A DNA stretch of 64,000 nt from Marinobacterium lacunae (GTDB lineage Bacteria > Pseudomonadota > Gammaproteobacteria > Pseudomonadales > Balneatricaceae). A program made the position numbers and the translations under genes. The first letter of the stretch is position 1, and each line of letters begins with the position of its first letter. Below are positions 30,543 through 40,388 of this stretch, one piece after another. The DNA lies in contig NZ_JMQN01000015.1 in assembly GCF_000705555.1 (NCBI RefSeq), positions 1 to 64,000 on the forward strand. Direction: 5' to 3'. Under the pieces are notes generated by a model. It was not told where the DNA came from. It was given only the letters and a program-made list of their open reading frames with translations, and did no database searches.

Positions 30543-31667
30543 GTGGTAGCGGGTCGCGAAGGTTTGGCGCAGGGTGGGCGCTGGGTAGTCAAGATCGGGA
30601 GTGCGTTGCTGACCAATGATGGTCGTGGATTGGACTTGGCGGCGATTGGTCACTGGGTCGATCAGGTGGCGCAGTTGCGTGCTCGTGGCGTTGAGGTGGT
30701 TCTCGTCTCCTCGGGCTCGATTGCCGAGGGTATGAAGCGGTTGGGTTGGCGGGAGCGTCCGAAGGAGGTTCATCGCCAGCAGGCGGCTGCGGCAGTGGGG
30801 CAGATGGGGCTTGTTCAGGCATATGAATCCAGTTTTGCACGCCACGGTTTGCATACGGCCCAGGTGCTGCTGACTCACGACGACCTCTCCAATCGCAAGC
30901 GCTATCTGAATGCGCGATCGACATTGTGCACGTTGATCGATCTGGGTGTCATTGCGGTGATCAACGAGAATGACACGGTTGTTACCAGTGAAATCCGCTT
31001 TGGCGACAATGATACGCTCGGTGCGCTGGTAGCGAACGCCATCGAGGCGGATTCTCTGATTCTGTTGACCGATCAGCAGGGTCTGTACGAGGCGGATCCG
31101 CGTTCCAATCCCGATGCCCGGTTTGTGCATCAGGCGCGTGCCGAGGATGATCGTCTGATCGCCATGGCCGGCGGTGGTGGCAAGCTGGGTCGCGGTGGTA
31201 TGGCAACCAAGGTCAGGGCGGCGCGTCTGGCTGCACGCTCCGGTGCGCAGACTGTCATTGCCAGTGGCCGCGAATCCGATGTGTTGATGCGGTTGTTTGC
31301 CGGTGAAGATATAGGCACGCTGCTGGTGCCTGAGAAGGAGCCGGTGGCTGCGCGCAAGCAGTGGATTGCAGGTCATCTGCAGGCGCGAGGCACGCTGACT
31401 TTGGATGCGGGGGCTGTGCGGGCGCTGGTTTCCGGTGGTAAAAGTTTGCTCCCGGCTGGGGTTAAGGCGGTCTCGGGTGACTTTTCCCGTGGTGAAATGG
31501 TGTTGATGCTCGATGAGGCGGGGGCGATAGTGGCGCGTGGCCTGGTAAATTACGGTGTCGAGGATGCGCGGCGTATTATCGGTTTTGCCAGTAGTGAAAT
31601 AGTTGATCGTCTCGGCTTTGTTGGGGAGCCTGAGTTGGTGCACCGGGATAATCTGGTGTTGGCCTGA
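30543..31667 (+). CDS. proB: Glutamate 5-kinase
   Basis: ProB phosphorylates glutamate in the first step of proline synthesis. The 374-residue product has the kinase domain with [21 protein letters not shown] and [19 protein letters not shown], followed by a C-terminal PUA domain from about residue 280. Start GTG 30543 is chosen because AGAGAGG (30530-30536) is six bases upstream; an in-frame GTG at 30504 overlaps obgE and lacks a ribosome binding site. Confidence 0.95.
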   Translation: MVAGREGLAQGGRWVVKIGSALLTNDGRGLDLAAIGHWVDQVAQLRARGVEVVLVSSGSIAEGMKRLGWRERPKEVHRQQAAAAVGQMGLVQAYESSFARHGLHTAQVLLTHDDLSNRKRYLNARSTLCTLIDLGVIAVINENDTVVTSEIRFGDNDTLGALVANAIEADSLILLTDQQGLYEADPRSNPDARFVHQARAEDDRLIAMAGGGGKLGRGGMATKVRAARLAARSGAQTVIASGRESDVLMRLFAGEDIGTLLVPEKEPVAARKQWIAGHLQARGTLTLDAGAVRALVSGGKSLLPAGVKAVSGDFSRGEMVLMLDEAGAIVARGLVNYGVEDARRIIGFASSEIVDRLGFVGEPELVHRDNLVLA

Positions 31668-31700
31668 TTATTATTTCTCTGATGATCTGGTTGATCGATT

Positions 31701-31726
31701 AAGCCGGCCTGTGTGTCGGCTTTTTT
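31701..31726 (+). terminator. Terminator of obgE-proB
   Basis: AAGCCG (31701-31706) pairs with CGGCTT (31717-31722), followed by T6. Confidence 0.85.
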
Positions 31727-31756
31727 GTTGTGGTGTCTGTGGTGTCAAAAAGGCAC

Positions 31757-31785
31757 AAAAAAACCGGCTTGTGGCCGGTTTTTTT
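31757..31785 (-). terminator. Terminator of rpsT
   Basis: AAAAAAACCGGC and GCCGGTTTTTTT form a 12-bp stem with a five-base loop. It can work in both directions and ends rpsT on the minus strand. Confidence 0.92.
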
Positions 31786-31805
31786 GGAGCTCTGATCGGC
31801 ATGGC

Positions 31806-32072
31806 TTATGCGGCCATTGCCTTGATCTTAGCGTTCAGGCGGCTCTTGGTGCGGGCTACCTTGTTCTTTTTGAAGATGCCCTTGGTCACTGCACTATCGA
31901 GCAGAGGCTGAGCAACTTTGAAAGCTTCCTGGGCGGCAGACTGGTCACCGCTGGCAATGGCTTTCAGAACTTTTTTGAAATAAGTGCGCACCATGGAGCG
32001 CAGGCTAGCGTTGTGCTGACGACGCTGTTCGGCCTGGCGAGCGCGTTTACGAGATCCTGCGGAATTCGCCAC
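31806..32072 (-). CDS. rpsT: 30S ribosomal protein S20
   Basis: S20 is a helical primary binder of 16S rRNA. The 88-residue product starts with (M)ANSAGSRKRARQAEQRRQHN and ends KSRLNAKIKAMAA. The start is GTG at 32072, backed by GAGGAG about eight bases upstream on the minus strand. A non-ATG start for this gene is also known in E. coli. Confidence 0.95.
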   Translation of the reverse strand: MANSAGSRKRARQAEQRRQHNASLRSMVRTYFKKVLKAIASGDQSAAQEAFKVAQPLLDSAVTKGIFKKNKVARTKSRLNAKIKAMAA

Positions 32073-32139
32073 GATCTGGCTCCTCAAAATTTAGTAGTGA
32101 ATCAGAAACGACGTATGAGCGTCGAAAATTAGACGCGAG

Positions 32140-32168
32140 ATTATTCATGTTAAGGGAGGGGGTGTCAA
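32140..32168 (-). promoter_or_regulatory. rpsT promoter
   Basis: On the minus strand a perfect TTGACA (32168-32163) is followed after 17 bases by AATAAT (32145-32140). Confidence 0.8.
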
Positions 32169-32246
32169 GCCTGTGTGTGTTTTTTAACGGCTGTTTCGTT
32201 GCATGCTCAAGGCGCTGTATGATCTGCCTGCCACTCTAACCTCAGC

Positions 32247-33812
32247 ATGGGAATTGCCGTGTCCGCACAGGAATCGCGTTCGGTCGGTTTGCTTCGTTCA
32301 AGCAGTATAGTCGGGTTAATGACGATGCTTTCACGCGTTCTGGGGCTTGTCCGGGACGTTGTCATCGCCGGTTATTTCGGTGCCAGCGGCAGCGCCGATG
32401 CGTTTTTTGTCGCGTTCAAAATTCCGAACTTCCTGCGACGTCTGTTTGCTGAAGGCGCTTTTTCCCAGGCGTTTGTTCCCGTGCTCTCGGAATATCGCAG
32501 CCAGCGAGACCTGGCGGCGGTTCAGCAACTGGTGCACAGGGTGGCTGGCACCTTGGGCTCTGTGCTGATTCTGGTAACCCTGTTGTGTGTGTTGGGTGCC
32601 CCGCTGTTGGCCGCAATGTTTGCGCCCGGTTTCTACATTGCCGGCGGTGAAAAGTTCGAGCTTGCTGCGCAGATGCTGCGTATCACCTTTCCCTATCTGA
32701 TGTTGATATCCTTGACCGCGTTCTGTGGCGCGATCCTGAACGCCTATGGGCGATTTGCGGTGCCGGCTTTTACACCGGTATTGCTGAATCTCTCACTGAT
32801 CGCCTCTGCGGTTCTGCTCAGTCCGTTGTTTGATCCTCCCGTGCTGGCGCTGGCCTGGGGGGTGTTTATGGCTGGTGCGCTGCAACTAGTCTTTCAGCTG
32901 CCATTTCTTGCGCGGTTGAAACTGATGCCTGTTCCGCAGCGGGGCTGGAACGACGAGGGCGTGAAACGGATTCTCAGGCTGATGCTGCCGGCCCTGTTTG
33001 GCGTCTCGGTGGCCCAGATCAACCTGTTGCTCGATACCGTGCTGGCGTCCTTTCTCCAGACCGGGAGTGTTTCCTGGTTGTACTATTCTGATCGCCTGTC
33101 AGAGCTGCCGCTGGGTGTGTTCGGCATCGCCATCGCCACCGTGATTCTGCCGAGTTTGTCGAGACGTCATGCCGAACAATCCTCTGAGCACTTCAAGCAG
33201 ACGCTGGACTGGGGTGTACGCATGGTGCTGCTGATCGGGGTGCCTGCGGCGCTAGCGCTGGTTGTGTTGGCCGAGCCGTTGCTCACGACGCTGTTTCATT
33301 ACGGCGAAATGAGCGCGCTGGATATCGAGATGTCGGCTCGAAGTCTACGTGCCTACGGATTGGGGCTGGTCGCGTTTATGTTGATCAAGGTGCTGGCCAC
33401 TGGGTTCTTCTCCCGACAGGATACAAAAACGCCGGTCAAGATCGCCATGCAGGCGATGGTGGCGAACATGGTGCTCAACCTGATCCTGATTTGGCCGTTG
33501 GCACATGCGGGGCTGGCGTTGGCCACCACACTATCGGCCTACATGAACGCTGCATTCCTGTTGCGTGGGTTGATTCAGGGCGGCGTTTTTGCCGGTCAGC
33601 CCGGCTGGCGTACGTTTGCGCTGCGTATGGTGCTGGCCAATGCGGCTTTGTGTGCCTTGCTGCTGTGGTTTAACGTGCCCACTGAACAGTGGCTCGCTGC
33701 CGGGCTGTGGCAGCGCGCACAATGGATGTCGGTATTGGTGTTTGGTGGTGTGGGTATCTACGTGCTTGTGCTGGTCGGTTGTGGGCTTAGGCTGCGCCAC
33801 TTGCGAGGCTGA
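32247..33812 (+). CDS. murJ: Lipid II flippase MurJ
   Basis: MurJ moves lipid II across the inner membrane for peptidoglycan synthesis. The 521-residue product has about fourteen hydrophobic segments of the MOP superfamily, with MLSRVLGLVRDVVIAGYFGA and ADAFFVAFKIPNFLRRLFAE in the first two helices, including the arginines that relatives need. The start is uncertain: ATG 32247 has no good ribosome binding site, while an in-frame GTG at 32262 has GGGA eight to nine bases upstream. Confidence 0.96.
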   Translation: MGIAVSAQESRSVGLLRSSSIVGLMTMLSRVLGLVRDVVIAGYFGASGSADAFFVAFKIPNFLRRLFAEGAFSQAFVPVLSEYRSQRDLAAVQQLVHRVAGTLGSVLILVTLLCVLGAPLLAAMFAPGFYIAGGEKFELAAQMLRITFPYLMLISLTAFCGAILNAYGRFAVPAFTPVLLNLSLIASAVLLSPLFDPPVLALAWGVFMAGALQLVFQLPFLARLKLMPVPQRGWNDEGVKRILRLMLPALFGVSVAQINLLLDTVLASFLQTGSVSWLYYSDRLSELPLGVFGIAIATVILPSLSRRHAEQSSEHFKQTLDWGVRMVLLIGVPAALALVVLAEPLLTTLFHYGEMSALDIEMSARSLRAYGLGLVAFMLIKVLATGFFSRQDTKTPVKIAMQAMVANMVLNLILIWPLAHAGLALATTLSAYMNAAFLLRGLIQGGVFAGQPGWRTFALRMVLANAALCALLLWFNVPTEQWLAAGLWQRAQWMSVLVFGGVGIYVLVLVGCGLRLRHLRG

Positions 33813-33859
33813 GGTGGTTTGCCGGTGTTCAGGACTTAATCAACACTGGTGATGTGCGC

Positions 33860-33865
33860 TATACT
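33860..33865 (+). promoter_or_regulatory. ribF -10 element
   Basis: TATACT stands in the 143-base gap before ribF, without a convincing -35. No other structure was recognised in the gap. Confidence 0.4.
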
Positions 33866-33955
33866 CCTGCGTTCGCATTTAATGGACGCGGCATTCGCAG
33901 CGGCATTTCTCGGATAACAGATCTTGAGTTTTAGGGGATTACGATCAGATCGCGT

Positions 33956-34894
33956 ATGGAATTGATCCGCGGTTTACACAATCTGCGTGAGCGTCATCAG
34001 GGCTGTGTGGCCACCATCGGTAATTTTGACGGTGTTCACATTGGTCATCAGCGTGTGATCCAGCAGGTGCAGACGAAGGCGGCAGAGCTGGGGTTGCCCA
34101 GCGTCGTGATTATTTTCGAGCCCCAGCCGAGAGAGTTTTTTTCGCCTGAACAGGCTCCGCCACGACTGACGCGGTTTGGAGAAAAAGTACGTTTTCTTGA
34201 GTTTCAGGGCGTAGAACGCGTGCTTTGCCTGATGTTCAACGCGCGCCTGCGCGGCATGTCCGCCGATCAGTTCGTTGAGCAGCTGTTGGTTCAGAAACTC
34301 GGTGTCCGCCATTTTGTGGTGGGCGATGACTTCCGTTTCGGTTGTGACCGGCGGGGTGATTTTGCCCTGCTTGAGCGTGCCGGAAAGCAGTATGGTTTCT
34401 CTGTCGAGGAAACAGCGACCTGTGAAGTTGACGGTGAGCGAGTCAGCAGTACCCGTGTCCGCGCCGCGTTGCAGGCGCATGAGTTTGCCCAGGCCGCCCG
34501 CCTTCTGGGTCGTCCCTACCGTGTTGTGGGTCGGGTGATGCATGGACAGAAACTCGGACGGCAGCTGGGGTCTCCGACCGCCAATGTCCGCATGCACCGG
34601 TTCGCCTGCCCTTTGCGCGGCGTTTACGTTGTGAATGCTCTCGTACAGGGCAAACGTTACCAGGGTGTCTGCAACGTGGGATTGCGACCCACCGTTCATG
34701 GGCGTCAGCCGGTTCTGGAAGTGCACCTGCTGGATTTTAAGGGCGACCTGTACGGCGAGTTGATGCAGGTAGAGTTTTTACATTTCTTGCGCGACGAGCG
34801 TCGATTCGACGGACTCGACGCGCTCAAAGCACAGATTAAAGCGGATATCGGGGCTGCCAGAGGTTGGCTGACTTCGGCATCGTCGCAAAGTTGA
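33956..34894 (+). CDS. ribF: Bifunctional riboflavin kinase/FAD synthetase
   Basis: RibF makes FMN and then FAD. The 312-residue product has an N-terminal nucleotidyltransferase domain (TIGNFDGVHIGHQ, the HxGH-type motif) and a C-terminal flavokinase domain with GSPTANV and GVYVVNA. The DDFRFGCDRRGDF and STRVRAAL segments link the two. It sits at the head of the ribF-ileS-lspA-fkpB group, 18 bases before ileS. Confidence 0.96.
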   Translation: MELIRGLHNLRERHQGCVATIGNFDGVHIGHQRVIQQVQTKAAELGLPSVVIIFEPQPREFFSPEQAPPRLTRFGEKVRFLEFQGVERVLCLMFNARLRGMSADQFVEQLLVQKLGVRHFVVGDDFRFGCDRRGDFALLERAGKQYGFSVEETATCEVDGERVSSTRVRAALQAHEFAQAARLLGRPYRVVGRVMHGQKLGRQLGSPTANVRMHRFACPLRGVYVVNALVQGKRYQGVCNVGLRPTVHGRQPVLEVHLLDFKGDLYGELMQVEFLHFLRDERRFDGLDALKAQIKADIGAARGWLTSASSQS

Positions 34895-34912
34895 AGCTGG
34901 GAATTATCCACC

Positions 34913-37729
34913 ATGACCGATTACAAACCGACACTGAACCTGCCTGAAACGGCTTTCCCGATGCGCGGGAATCTGCCTGGTCGCGAACCTGCGCGGCTGG
35001 AGCGTTGGGCGCAGATCGATCTCTACGCCAAACTGCGCGAAGAGGGCAAGGGACGTGAGCAGTTCATCCTGCATGATGGCCCTCCGTACGCCAACGGCAA
35101 CATCCATATCGGTCATGCGGTCAACAAGGTGATCAAGGATATGATCATCAAGTCGAAGACCCTGAGTGGTTTCGATGCGCCCTATGTGCCCGGCTGGGAC
35201 TGCCACGGTCTTCCGATCGAGCACAAGGTGGAAACTATGATCGGCAAGGCGGGAGACAAGGTGCCTTACCGCGAGTTTCGTCAGAAATGCCGCGAGTATG
35301 CCCGTGAGCAGGTGGAAGGTCAGAAGGCTGATTTTATCCGTCTTGGCGTGCTGGGCGACTGGGATAATCCCTACCTGACCATGGACTTTGGCACTGAAGC
35401 CAATATCGTGCGTGCGCTCGGTAAAATCATCGAGAACGGCCATCTGGTGAAAGGGTATAAGCCTGTCTACTGGAGTGTGGTGGGGCAGTCGGCGCTGGCT
35501 GAGGCCGAGGTGGAGTATCAGAACAAAACCTCTACCGCCATCGATGTCCGCTTCACCGTCGTCGATCAGGACAAGGTGCTGAAGCTGTTCGGTACTGAAG
35601 CAGGCGCGGGGGCCGTTTCGGTTGTCATCTGGACTACTACACCCTGGACCATTCCGGCCAACCAAGCCGTTTCCCTGAACGGTACGCTCGACTATGCGCT
35701 GGTCGAGGCACACATCAATCAGGGTGCCGAGCGTCTGGTGCTGGCGGCCGACATGGTTGATGACATCATGGCGCGTTGGGGCGTGCAGCAGTATCAGGTG
35801 CTGGCGACCTGTAACGGCAGTGCGCTTGAGCTGCTCACGCTCAAACACCCGATCTACGACCGCCAGGTTCCGGTTATTCTCGGTGACCACGTTACGACCG
35901 ATGCCGGTACCGGTGCCGTCCATACCGCGCCGGATCACGGTATGGAAGACTTTGTTGTCGGTCAGCAGTATGGCCTGGGGACCCTGAATCTGGTGCAGGC
36001 CAACGGAACATATACCGACGAGGCCGGTGAGTTCGCGGGTGTCCACGTCTACAAGGCGGACGAGCCTGTGTGTGATGCGCTGGAGCGTGAGGGCAAACTG
36101 GTTCACATGAAGCGCTTCGAGCACAGCTATCCGCACTGCTGGCGTACCAAAACCCCGCTGATCTACCGTGCGACACCTCAGTGGTTTGTCTCTATGGAGG
36201 AGAAGAAGCTCAAGGCGCATGCGCTGGACGCGATCAAGGGCGTTCAATGGTTCCCCGAGTGGGGGCAGAACCGTATCGAGGCGATGGTTGAACAGAGTCC
36301 TGATTGGTGTGTATCCCGTCAGCGTACCTGGGGGGTACCGATTACCCTGTTTACCCACAAGCAGAGTGGTGAATTGCACCCGCGTACTCAGGAGCTGATC
36401 GAGCAGGTCGCACTGCGTATCGAGCAGGGCGGTATCGATGCCTGGTTCGAGCTGGATGCAGCTGAGTTGCTCGGCGATGAAGCGGGCGATTATGACAAGG
36501 TGACCGACACACTTGATGTCTGGTTCGACTCCGGTGTGACCCACTACTCTGTACTGGAGCAGCGTGATGGTCTGCGCTTCCCGGCCGACATGTACCTTGA
36601 AGGCTCGGACCAGCATCGAGGCTGGTTCCAGTCGTCGCTGAAAACCTCGATCGCGATCAATGATTGCGCACCCTACAAGCAGGTGCTGACACACGGCTTC
36701 ACCGTCGACGAGAAGGGCTACAAGATGTCCAAGTCGCTCGGCAACGTGATCGCGCCCCAGGAAGTGACCGATACCCTGGGTGCTGACATCCTGCGCTTGT
36801 GGGTTGCGTCCACTGATTATTCCGGCGAGATGGCGGTGTCCACGCAGATTCTGCAGCGTACAGCCGACTCCTATCGCCGTATCCGAAATACTGCGCGCTT
36901 CCTGCTGGCGAACCTGAACGGTTTTGATCCGGCGACCGATATGGTGAAACCTGCCGAGATGCTGGCGCTGGATCGCTGGGCGGTCGGTGCAACGGCCGCG
37001 CTGCAGAAAAAGGTGATCGACGCTTACGACAGCTACCGGTTCCTCGATGTTTATCAGCAGGTGCATAACTTCTGTGTACGCGAACTCGGTGGTTTCTACC
37101 TCGATATCATCAAGGATCGCCAATACACCACTAAGCCGGACAGCCTGGCGCGTCGCTCCTGTCAGAGTGCACTGTTCCACATCGCGGAGGCACTGACGCG
37201 CTGGATCGCACCGATTCTGAGTTTCACCGCCGAGGAGATCTACGAGGTGTTGCCGGGTGAGCGCCGCGACAGCGTGCTGCTGACCACCTGGTATGAGGGG
37301 CTTGATGTCTCCGCCGATAGCGGTGAGTTCGATGCCGGTTTCTGGCAGCGGGTCATGGCGGTTAAGGATGCGGTCAACAAGTGCCTCGAAGATGCTCGTA
37401 CCGAGAAGCTGGTCAAGGCTTCGCTTGCAGCTGAAGTGACACTCTATGTGGACGAAAAGGTCGAGAGCGACCTGGCCCGTCTCGGTGATGAGCTGCGTTT
37501 TGTGTTGATCACGTCGGTCGCTCGCCTGAAGCCCCTGGCAGAGGGCGGTGATGCTCGTGATACCGAGGTGTCGGGACTCAAGGTGGCGGTCAAGGCCTCC
37601 GAGCACGCCAAGTGCGCTCGTTGCTGGCATCATCGCGAGGATGTTGGTCAGCACGCGGAAGATCCCGAGCTCTGCGGTCGTTGTATCGACAACGTCAGTG
37701 GCGAAGGTGAACAGCGCCAGTACGCCTGA
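34913..37729 (+). CDS. ileS: Isoleucyl-tRNA synthetase
   Basis: IleRS charges tRNA-Ile and edits valine. The 938-residue product, E. coli length, has HIGH as [15 protein letters not shown] (about residue 60), KMSKS as YKMSKSLGN (about residue 603), the CP1 editing domain with [15 protein letters not shown], and a C-terminal zinc site (CARCWHH and CGRCI). The stop shares one base with the lspA ATG. Confidence 0.97.
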   Translation: MTDYKPTLNLPETAFPMRGNLPGREPARLERWAQIDLYAKLREEGKGREQFILHDGPPYANGNIHIGHAVNKVIKDMIIKSKTLSGFDAPYVPGWDCHGLPIEHKVETMIGKAGDKVPYREFRQKCREYAREQVEGQKADFIRLGVLGDWDNPYLTMDFGTEANIVRALGKIIENGHLVKGYKPVYWSVVGQSALAEAEVEYQNKTSTAIDVRFTVVDQDKVLKLFGTEAGAGAVSVVIWTTTPWTIPANQAVSLNGTLDYALVEAHINQGAERLVLAADMVDDIMARWGVQQYQVLATCNGSALELLTLKHPIYDRQVPVILGDHVTTDAGTGAVHTAPDHGMEDFVVGQQYGLGTLNLVQANGTYTDEAGEFAGVHVYKADEPVCDALEREGKLVHMKRFEHSYPHCWRTKTPLIYRATPQWFVSMEEKKLKAHALDAIKGVQWFPEWGQNRIEAMVEQSPDWCVSRQRTWGVPITLFTHKQSGELHPRTQELIEQVALRIEQGGIDAWFELDAAELLGDEAGDYDKVTDTLDVWFDSGVTHYSVLEQRDGLRFPADMYLEGSDQHRGWFQSSLKTSIAINDCAPYKQVLTHGFTVDEKGYKMSKSLGNVIAPQEVTDTLGADILRLWVASTDYSGEMAVSTQILQRTADSYRRIRNTARFLLANLNGFDPATDMVKPAEMLALDRWAVGATAALQKKVIDAYDSYRFLDVYQQVHNFCVRELGGFYLDIIKDRQYTTKPDSLARRSCQSALFHIAEALTRWIAPILSFTAEEIYEVLPGERRDSVLLTTWYEGLDVSADSGEFDAGFWQRVMAVKDAVNKCLEDARTEKLVKASLAAEVTLYVDEKVESDLARLGDELRFVLITSVARLKPLAEGGDARDTEVSGLKVAVKASEHAKCARCWHHREDVGQHAEDPELCGRCIDNVSGEGEQRQYA

Positions 37730-38238
37730 TGAGTATTGCAGCTAAAGAAGCCAGCGCGTTGCGCTGGCTGTGGGTATCCCTGCTTGTCATCCTGCTGGAT
37801 CTGGGCAGCAAGTATCTTGCGCAGAATATGCTTGAGTACGCCAATCCGGTTCCCATTCTGCCGGTCTTTGACCTGACACTGCTCTATAACAAGGGGGCCG
37901 CCTTCAGCTTCCTGTCGGGTGCAGGTGGATGGCAGCGTTGGCTGTTTATCCTAATTGCGCTGGGTGTCAGTGCGATGCTGTTGATCTGGATGCGAAAGAC
38001 ACCGTTAAAGCCCTGGTGGTTAGGCGTTGGGCTGGCACTCTTGCTCGGCGGCGCTTTGGGCAACCTCTATGACCGCATCGTGCTCGGCCATGTGGTTGAC
38101 TTCATTTCCGTACATTACGCCGGCTGGTACTTCCCGGCGTTTAACCTGGCTGACAGTGCGATAACGCTGGGAGCGGGTCTACTTATTTTCGATATGCTGT
38201 TTGGCGGTTCGGGTTCCGCCGGAGAGGAAAAACAATGA
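37729..38238 (+). CDS. lspA: Lipoprotein signal peptidase
   Basis: LspA cleaves prolipoprotein signal peptides before the lipidated cysteine. The 169-residue product has four hydrophobic segments and both catalytic aspartates, in GNLYDRIVLGHVVDFI and FNLADSAITLGA. It is coupled by one-base overlap to ileS and by ATGA overlap to fkpB. Substrates here include BamD and the peroxidase lipoprotein. Confidence 0.97.
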   Translation: MSIAAKEASALRWLWVSLLVILLDLGSKYLAQNMLEYANPVPILPVFDLTLLYNKGAAFSFLSGAGGWQRWLFILIALGVSAMLLIWMRKTPLKPWWLGVGLALLLGGALGNLYDRIVLGHVVDFISVHYAGWYFPAFNLADSAITLGAGLLIFDMLFGGSGSAGEEKQ

Positions 38239-38663
38239 GTGAGCAGGCGGTAGGGCCGGGTAAATCGATCAGTCTTAACTTTGCGATCAAGTTGCAGGAC
38301 GGTCAGGTCGTTGATTCAAACTTTGATCGAGATCCGGTCAGCTTTACTTTTGGTGACGGCAATATACCGGAAGGTTTCGAGCAGGCGATGCTGGGCCTCA
38401 AGGCCGGTGAGCATGTCGAGCTTACCATCGCCCCAGAGAGAGGGTTCGGTCAGCATAATCCGAGCAACATTCAGGTGATGTCGCGCAGTGATTTCGACGA
38501 TATGGAGCTTGAACCGGGGTTGGTCATTGCGTTCAAGGAGCCCGGCGGCGAAATCCCGGGTGTTATCACGGAGTTTAACGAAGAGCGGGTAATGGTGGAC
38601 TTTAACCATCCGCTCGCCGGTAAGACGCTGTTGTTCGAGGTCAGGATCACGGCAGTCGATTAA
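38235..38663 (+). CDS. fkpB: FKBP-type peptidyl-prolyl isomerase (SlpA/FkpB)
   Basis: The 142-residue product is a SlyD/FkpB-type prolyl isomerase with an inserted flap. Seen features are INFAIKL-like start LNFAIKLQDGQVVDSNF, GNIPEGFEQAMLGLKAGE and the FNHPLAGKTL segment. It lacks the metal-binding tail of SlyD. In most relatives ispH follows this gene; here a pilin gene on the other strand follows instead. Confidence 0.93.
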   Translation: MSEQAVGPGKSISLNFAIKLQDGQVVDSNFDRDPVSFTFGDGNIPEGFEQAMLGLKAGEHVELTIAPERGFGQHNPSNIQVMSRSDFDDMELEPGLVIAFKEPGGEIPGVITEFNEERVMVDFNHPLAGKTLLFEVRITAVD

Positions 38664-38683
38664 GCTCGACAACCTATGAACCA

Positions 38684-39082
38684 TTAATCTTTCCAGCAGC
38701 CAGCGGGCGTTTTTGTGTTGCTCTGGTTAACGGTCAGCGTAGCCCCTCCGCAGTCATTCACCTGATCTGAACCAGCAACCGGGGCTGCGTTAATCGTGTA
38801 GGTTGATGACGTGATATTGGTCACGGTGAAAGTATAGTAATCAGCGCTGTTCAAGCCTAAGCTTTCAGCTGTAAGTTGGGCCGCTGTTGCATAGGCGTTA
38901 TTGTAGGCACGGTAGCGTTCCTGCTTGATCTGGCCATCGAGAAGAACCGCCTGAGCCTCGGCTCGCCGAGCCTCTCTGACGTAGCTCTTGTACGATGGAT
39001 AGGCGATTGCAGCGATGATACCGATAATAACTACCACTATCATGAGCTCGATTAATGTAAAACCGCGGGATGAGTGGTTCAC
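38684..39082 (-). CDS. pilE: Type IV pilin-like protein PilE
   Basis: PilE is a minor pilin that helps start type IV pilus assembly in Pseudomonas. The 132-residue product has a seven-residue leader and the cleavage/methylation motif [14 protein letters not shown] with Glu5, then a hydrophobic helix. Two cysteines near the C-terminus (DCGG and GCWK) can form the D-loop. It is transcribed away from fimT, unlike the single-strand Pseudomonas order. It could also be a major pilin, but size and locus favour PilE. Confidence 0.85.
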   Translation of the reverse strand: MNHSSRGFTLIELMIVVVIIGIIAAIAYPSYKSYVREARRAEAQAVLLDGQIKQERYRAYNNAYATAAQLTAESLGLNSADYYTFTVTNITSSTYTINAAPVAGSDQVNDCGGATLTVNQSNTKTPAGCWKD

Positions 39083-39153
39083 TGTAGTTCCCTTATGCTG
39101 CTATGCTTGGTTAACCCAATCTTAACATCCTGACGAAAGGATTTGATCCGGTG

Positions 39154-39741
39154 ATGGCTCTTTTTCCACGGAAAGACACACGGAGAACCTTCGAGGATCT
39201 CTATGATAGAGAGACAGGCTTCACGCTCATAGAGCTTGTGGTCACGCTTGTCGTCGTCGCCATACTGGCCACCGTAGCCGCCCCCGCCTTCCGCGACTTC
39301 TTCGAGAATAGACGTCTTACCGGCGCTGCACAAACCCTGTATGCAGATCTTCAGCTGGCACGTGCAGAATCTATCAAGCGGAATCAGGTTATCTTCGTCA
39401 AGTTCGATGACACACCATCGAACGACTGGTGTTATGGATTGGAGGAGGCGTCGAGCGCCACATCCTGTGACTGCTCGGATTCGGGCAATGCGTTTTGCAC
39501 CATAGATGGCGTACGCAGAGTGACGGATGTCGATGACTTCCCGGGCGTTACCATGAGTGCAGCCTCGGTGGCCGGTTCCGTCATTACCTTCGATCCCAAG
39601 CGTGGCACGCTCTCACCGGCTGGGTCAATCTACTTTACCGGAGACAGCGGCACACAGATGCGTCTTGTCATGAGCCTGTTGGGCCGTGTCAGATTATGTA
39701 CGCCAGCAGGCTCCAACGTCCCGGGGTATGAGTCATGCTGA
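39154..39741 (+). CDS. fimT: GspH/FimT-type minor pilin
   Basis: The 195-residue product has a 22-residue leader and the prepilin motif RETG-FTLIELVVTLVVV, then DFFENRRLTGAAQTLYADLQ and LARAESIKRNQ, the hallmark of the FimT/FimU/GspH family. Four cysteines fall at residues 90-115. The ATG at 39154 is chosen; GTG 39151 directly precedes it in frame. The end overlaps pilW by seven bases. Confidence 0.85.
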   Translation: MALFPRKDTRRTFEDLYDRETGFTLIELVVTLVVVAILATVAAPAFRDFFENRRLTGAAQTLYADLQLARAESIKRNQVIFVKFDDTPSNDWCYGLEEASSATSCDCSDSGNAFCTIDGVRRVTDVDDFPGVTMSAASVAGSVITFDPKRGTLSPAGSIYFTGDSGTQMRLVMSLLGRVRLCTPAGSNVPGYESC

Positions 39742-40388
39742 AGATGCGCCGGGAAACAGGCTTTACACTGATCGAGATGATGATCGCCCTGTTGCTGGGT
39801 CTGATAGTGACCGGAATCGCCATCTCGATGTATGTCTCCACATTGGGTATTACCAAGCAAACTGTCACCTCCGTTCGCCTGAGCCAGGAGTTGCGAACAG
39901 TCATGGACATGATGGTACGGGATATTCGAAGGGCGGGGTATTGGGCTGGCGGAACGCTGACAGGTAACCCCCATGGTGTAGTTTCCGGAGGCTTGCCAGT
40001 CAATGTGTTTACCTCGCCAAAGTCATCTGACAGCAACTCATGTGTGGTTCTTTCTTACGATTACGATGCAGATGGTTCTGCAACCATTGAACATCTGATG
40101 GGGTATCGACTGGATGATGCACAGAATGCCGTCGAAGTGCTGTGGACGTCTTCATCGACATTAACTGGTGGTGTGGACTGCTCGGTATTGCCTGGCAATT
40201 GGGAAAACCTGACCGATGACAGTACAACCGTCATCACCGAATTGTTGTTCGAACGGCTTCCATCGGCGGCGTCGTTCGCCTCTGCCGCTGCGCGTTCGAT
40301 CCGTATTACCTTGCGGGGTGAGTCGGCTTCGGATGATCGGTTGGTTAAGGAGCTAATCGAGGAAGTGAGGGTGAGAAATGATCTCTAG
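39735..40388 (+). CDS. pilW: Type IV pilus minor pilin PilW
   Basis: The 217-residue product has the motif RRETG-FTLIEMMIALLLG with a nine-residue leader, and RLSQELRTVMDMMVRDIRRA with GYW, as in PilW. PilW joins PilV, PilX and FimU in the priming complex under the pilus tip. It overlaps both neighbours (fimT by 7 bases, pilX by 11). Confidence 0.88.
   Translation: MLKMRRETGFTLIEMMIALLLGLIVTGIAISMYVSTLGITKQTVTSVRLSQELRTVMDMMVRDIRRAGYWAGGTLTGNPHGVVSGGLPVNVFTSPKSSDSNSCVVLSYDYDADGSATIEHLMGYRLDDAQNAVEVLWTSSSTLTGGVDCSVLPGNWENLTDDSTTVITELLFERLPSAASFASAAARSIRITLRGESASDDRLVKELIEEVRVRNDL

Noticed and set aside
31668-31805. Possible small gene between proB and rpsT
   Set aside because: The segment is fully explained by two terminators back to back; the open frames there are terminator sequence.
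34904-37654. A 916-codon open frame on the minus strand opposite ileS, and similar long antisense frames at 2007-3032, 53322-54404, 11763-12614 and 30513-31643
   Set aside because: Each is an exact shadow of a strongly recognised gene on the plus strand. Compositions are unnatural (rich in Thr, Arg, His, Leu) and no domain is recognisable.
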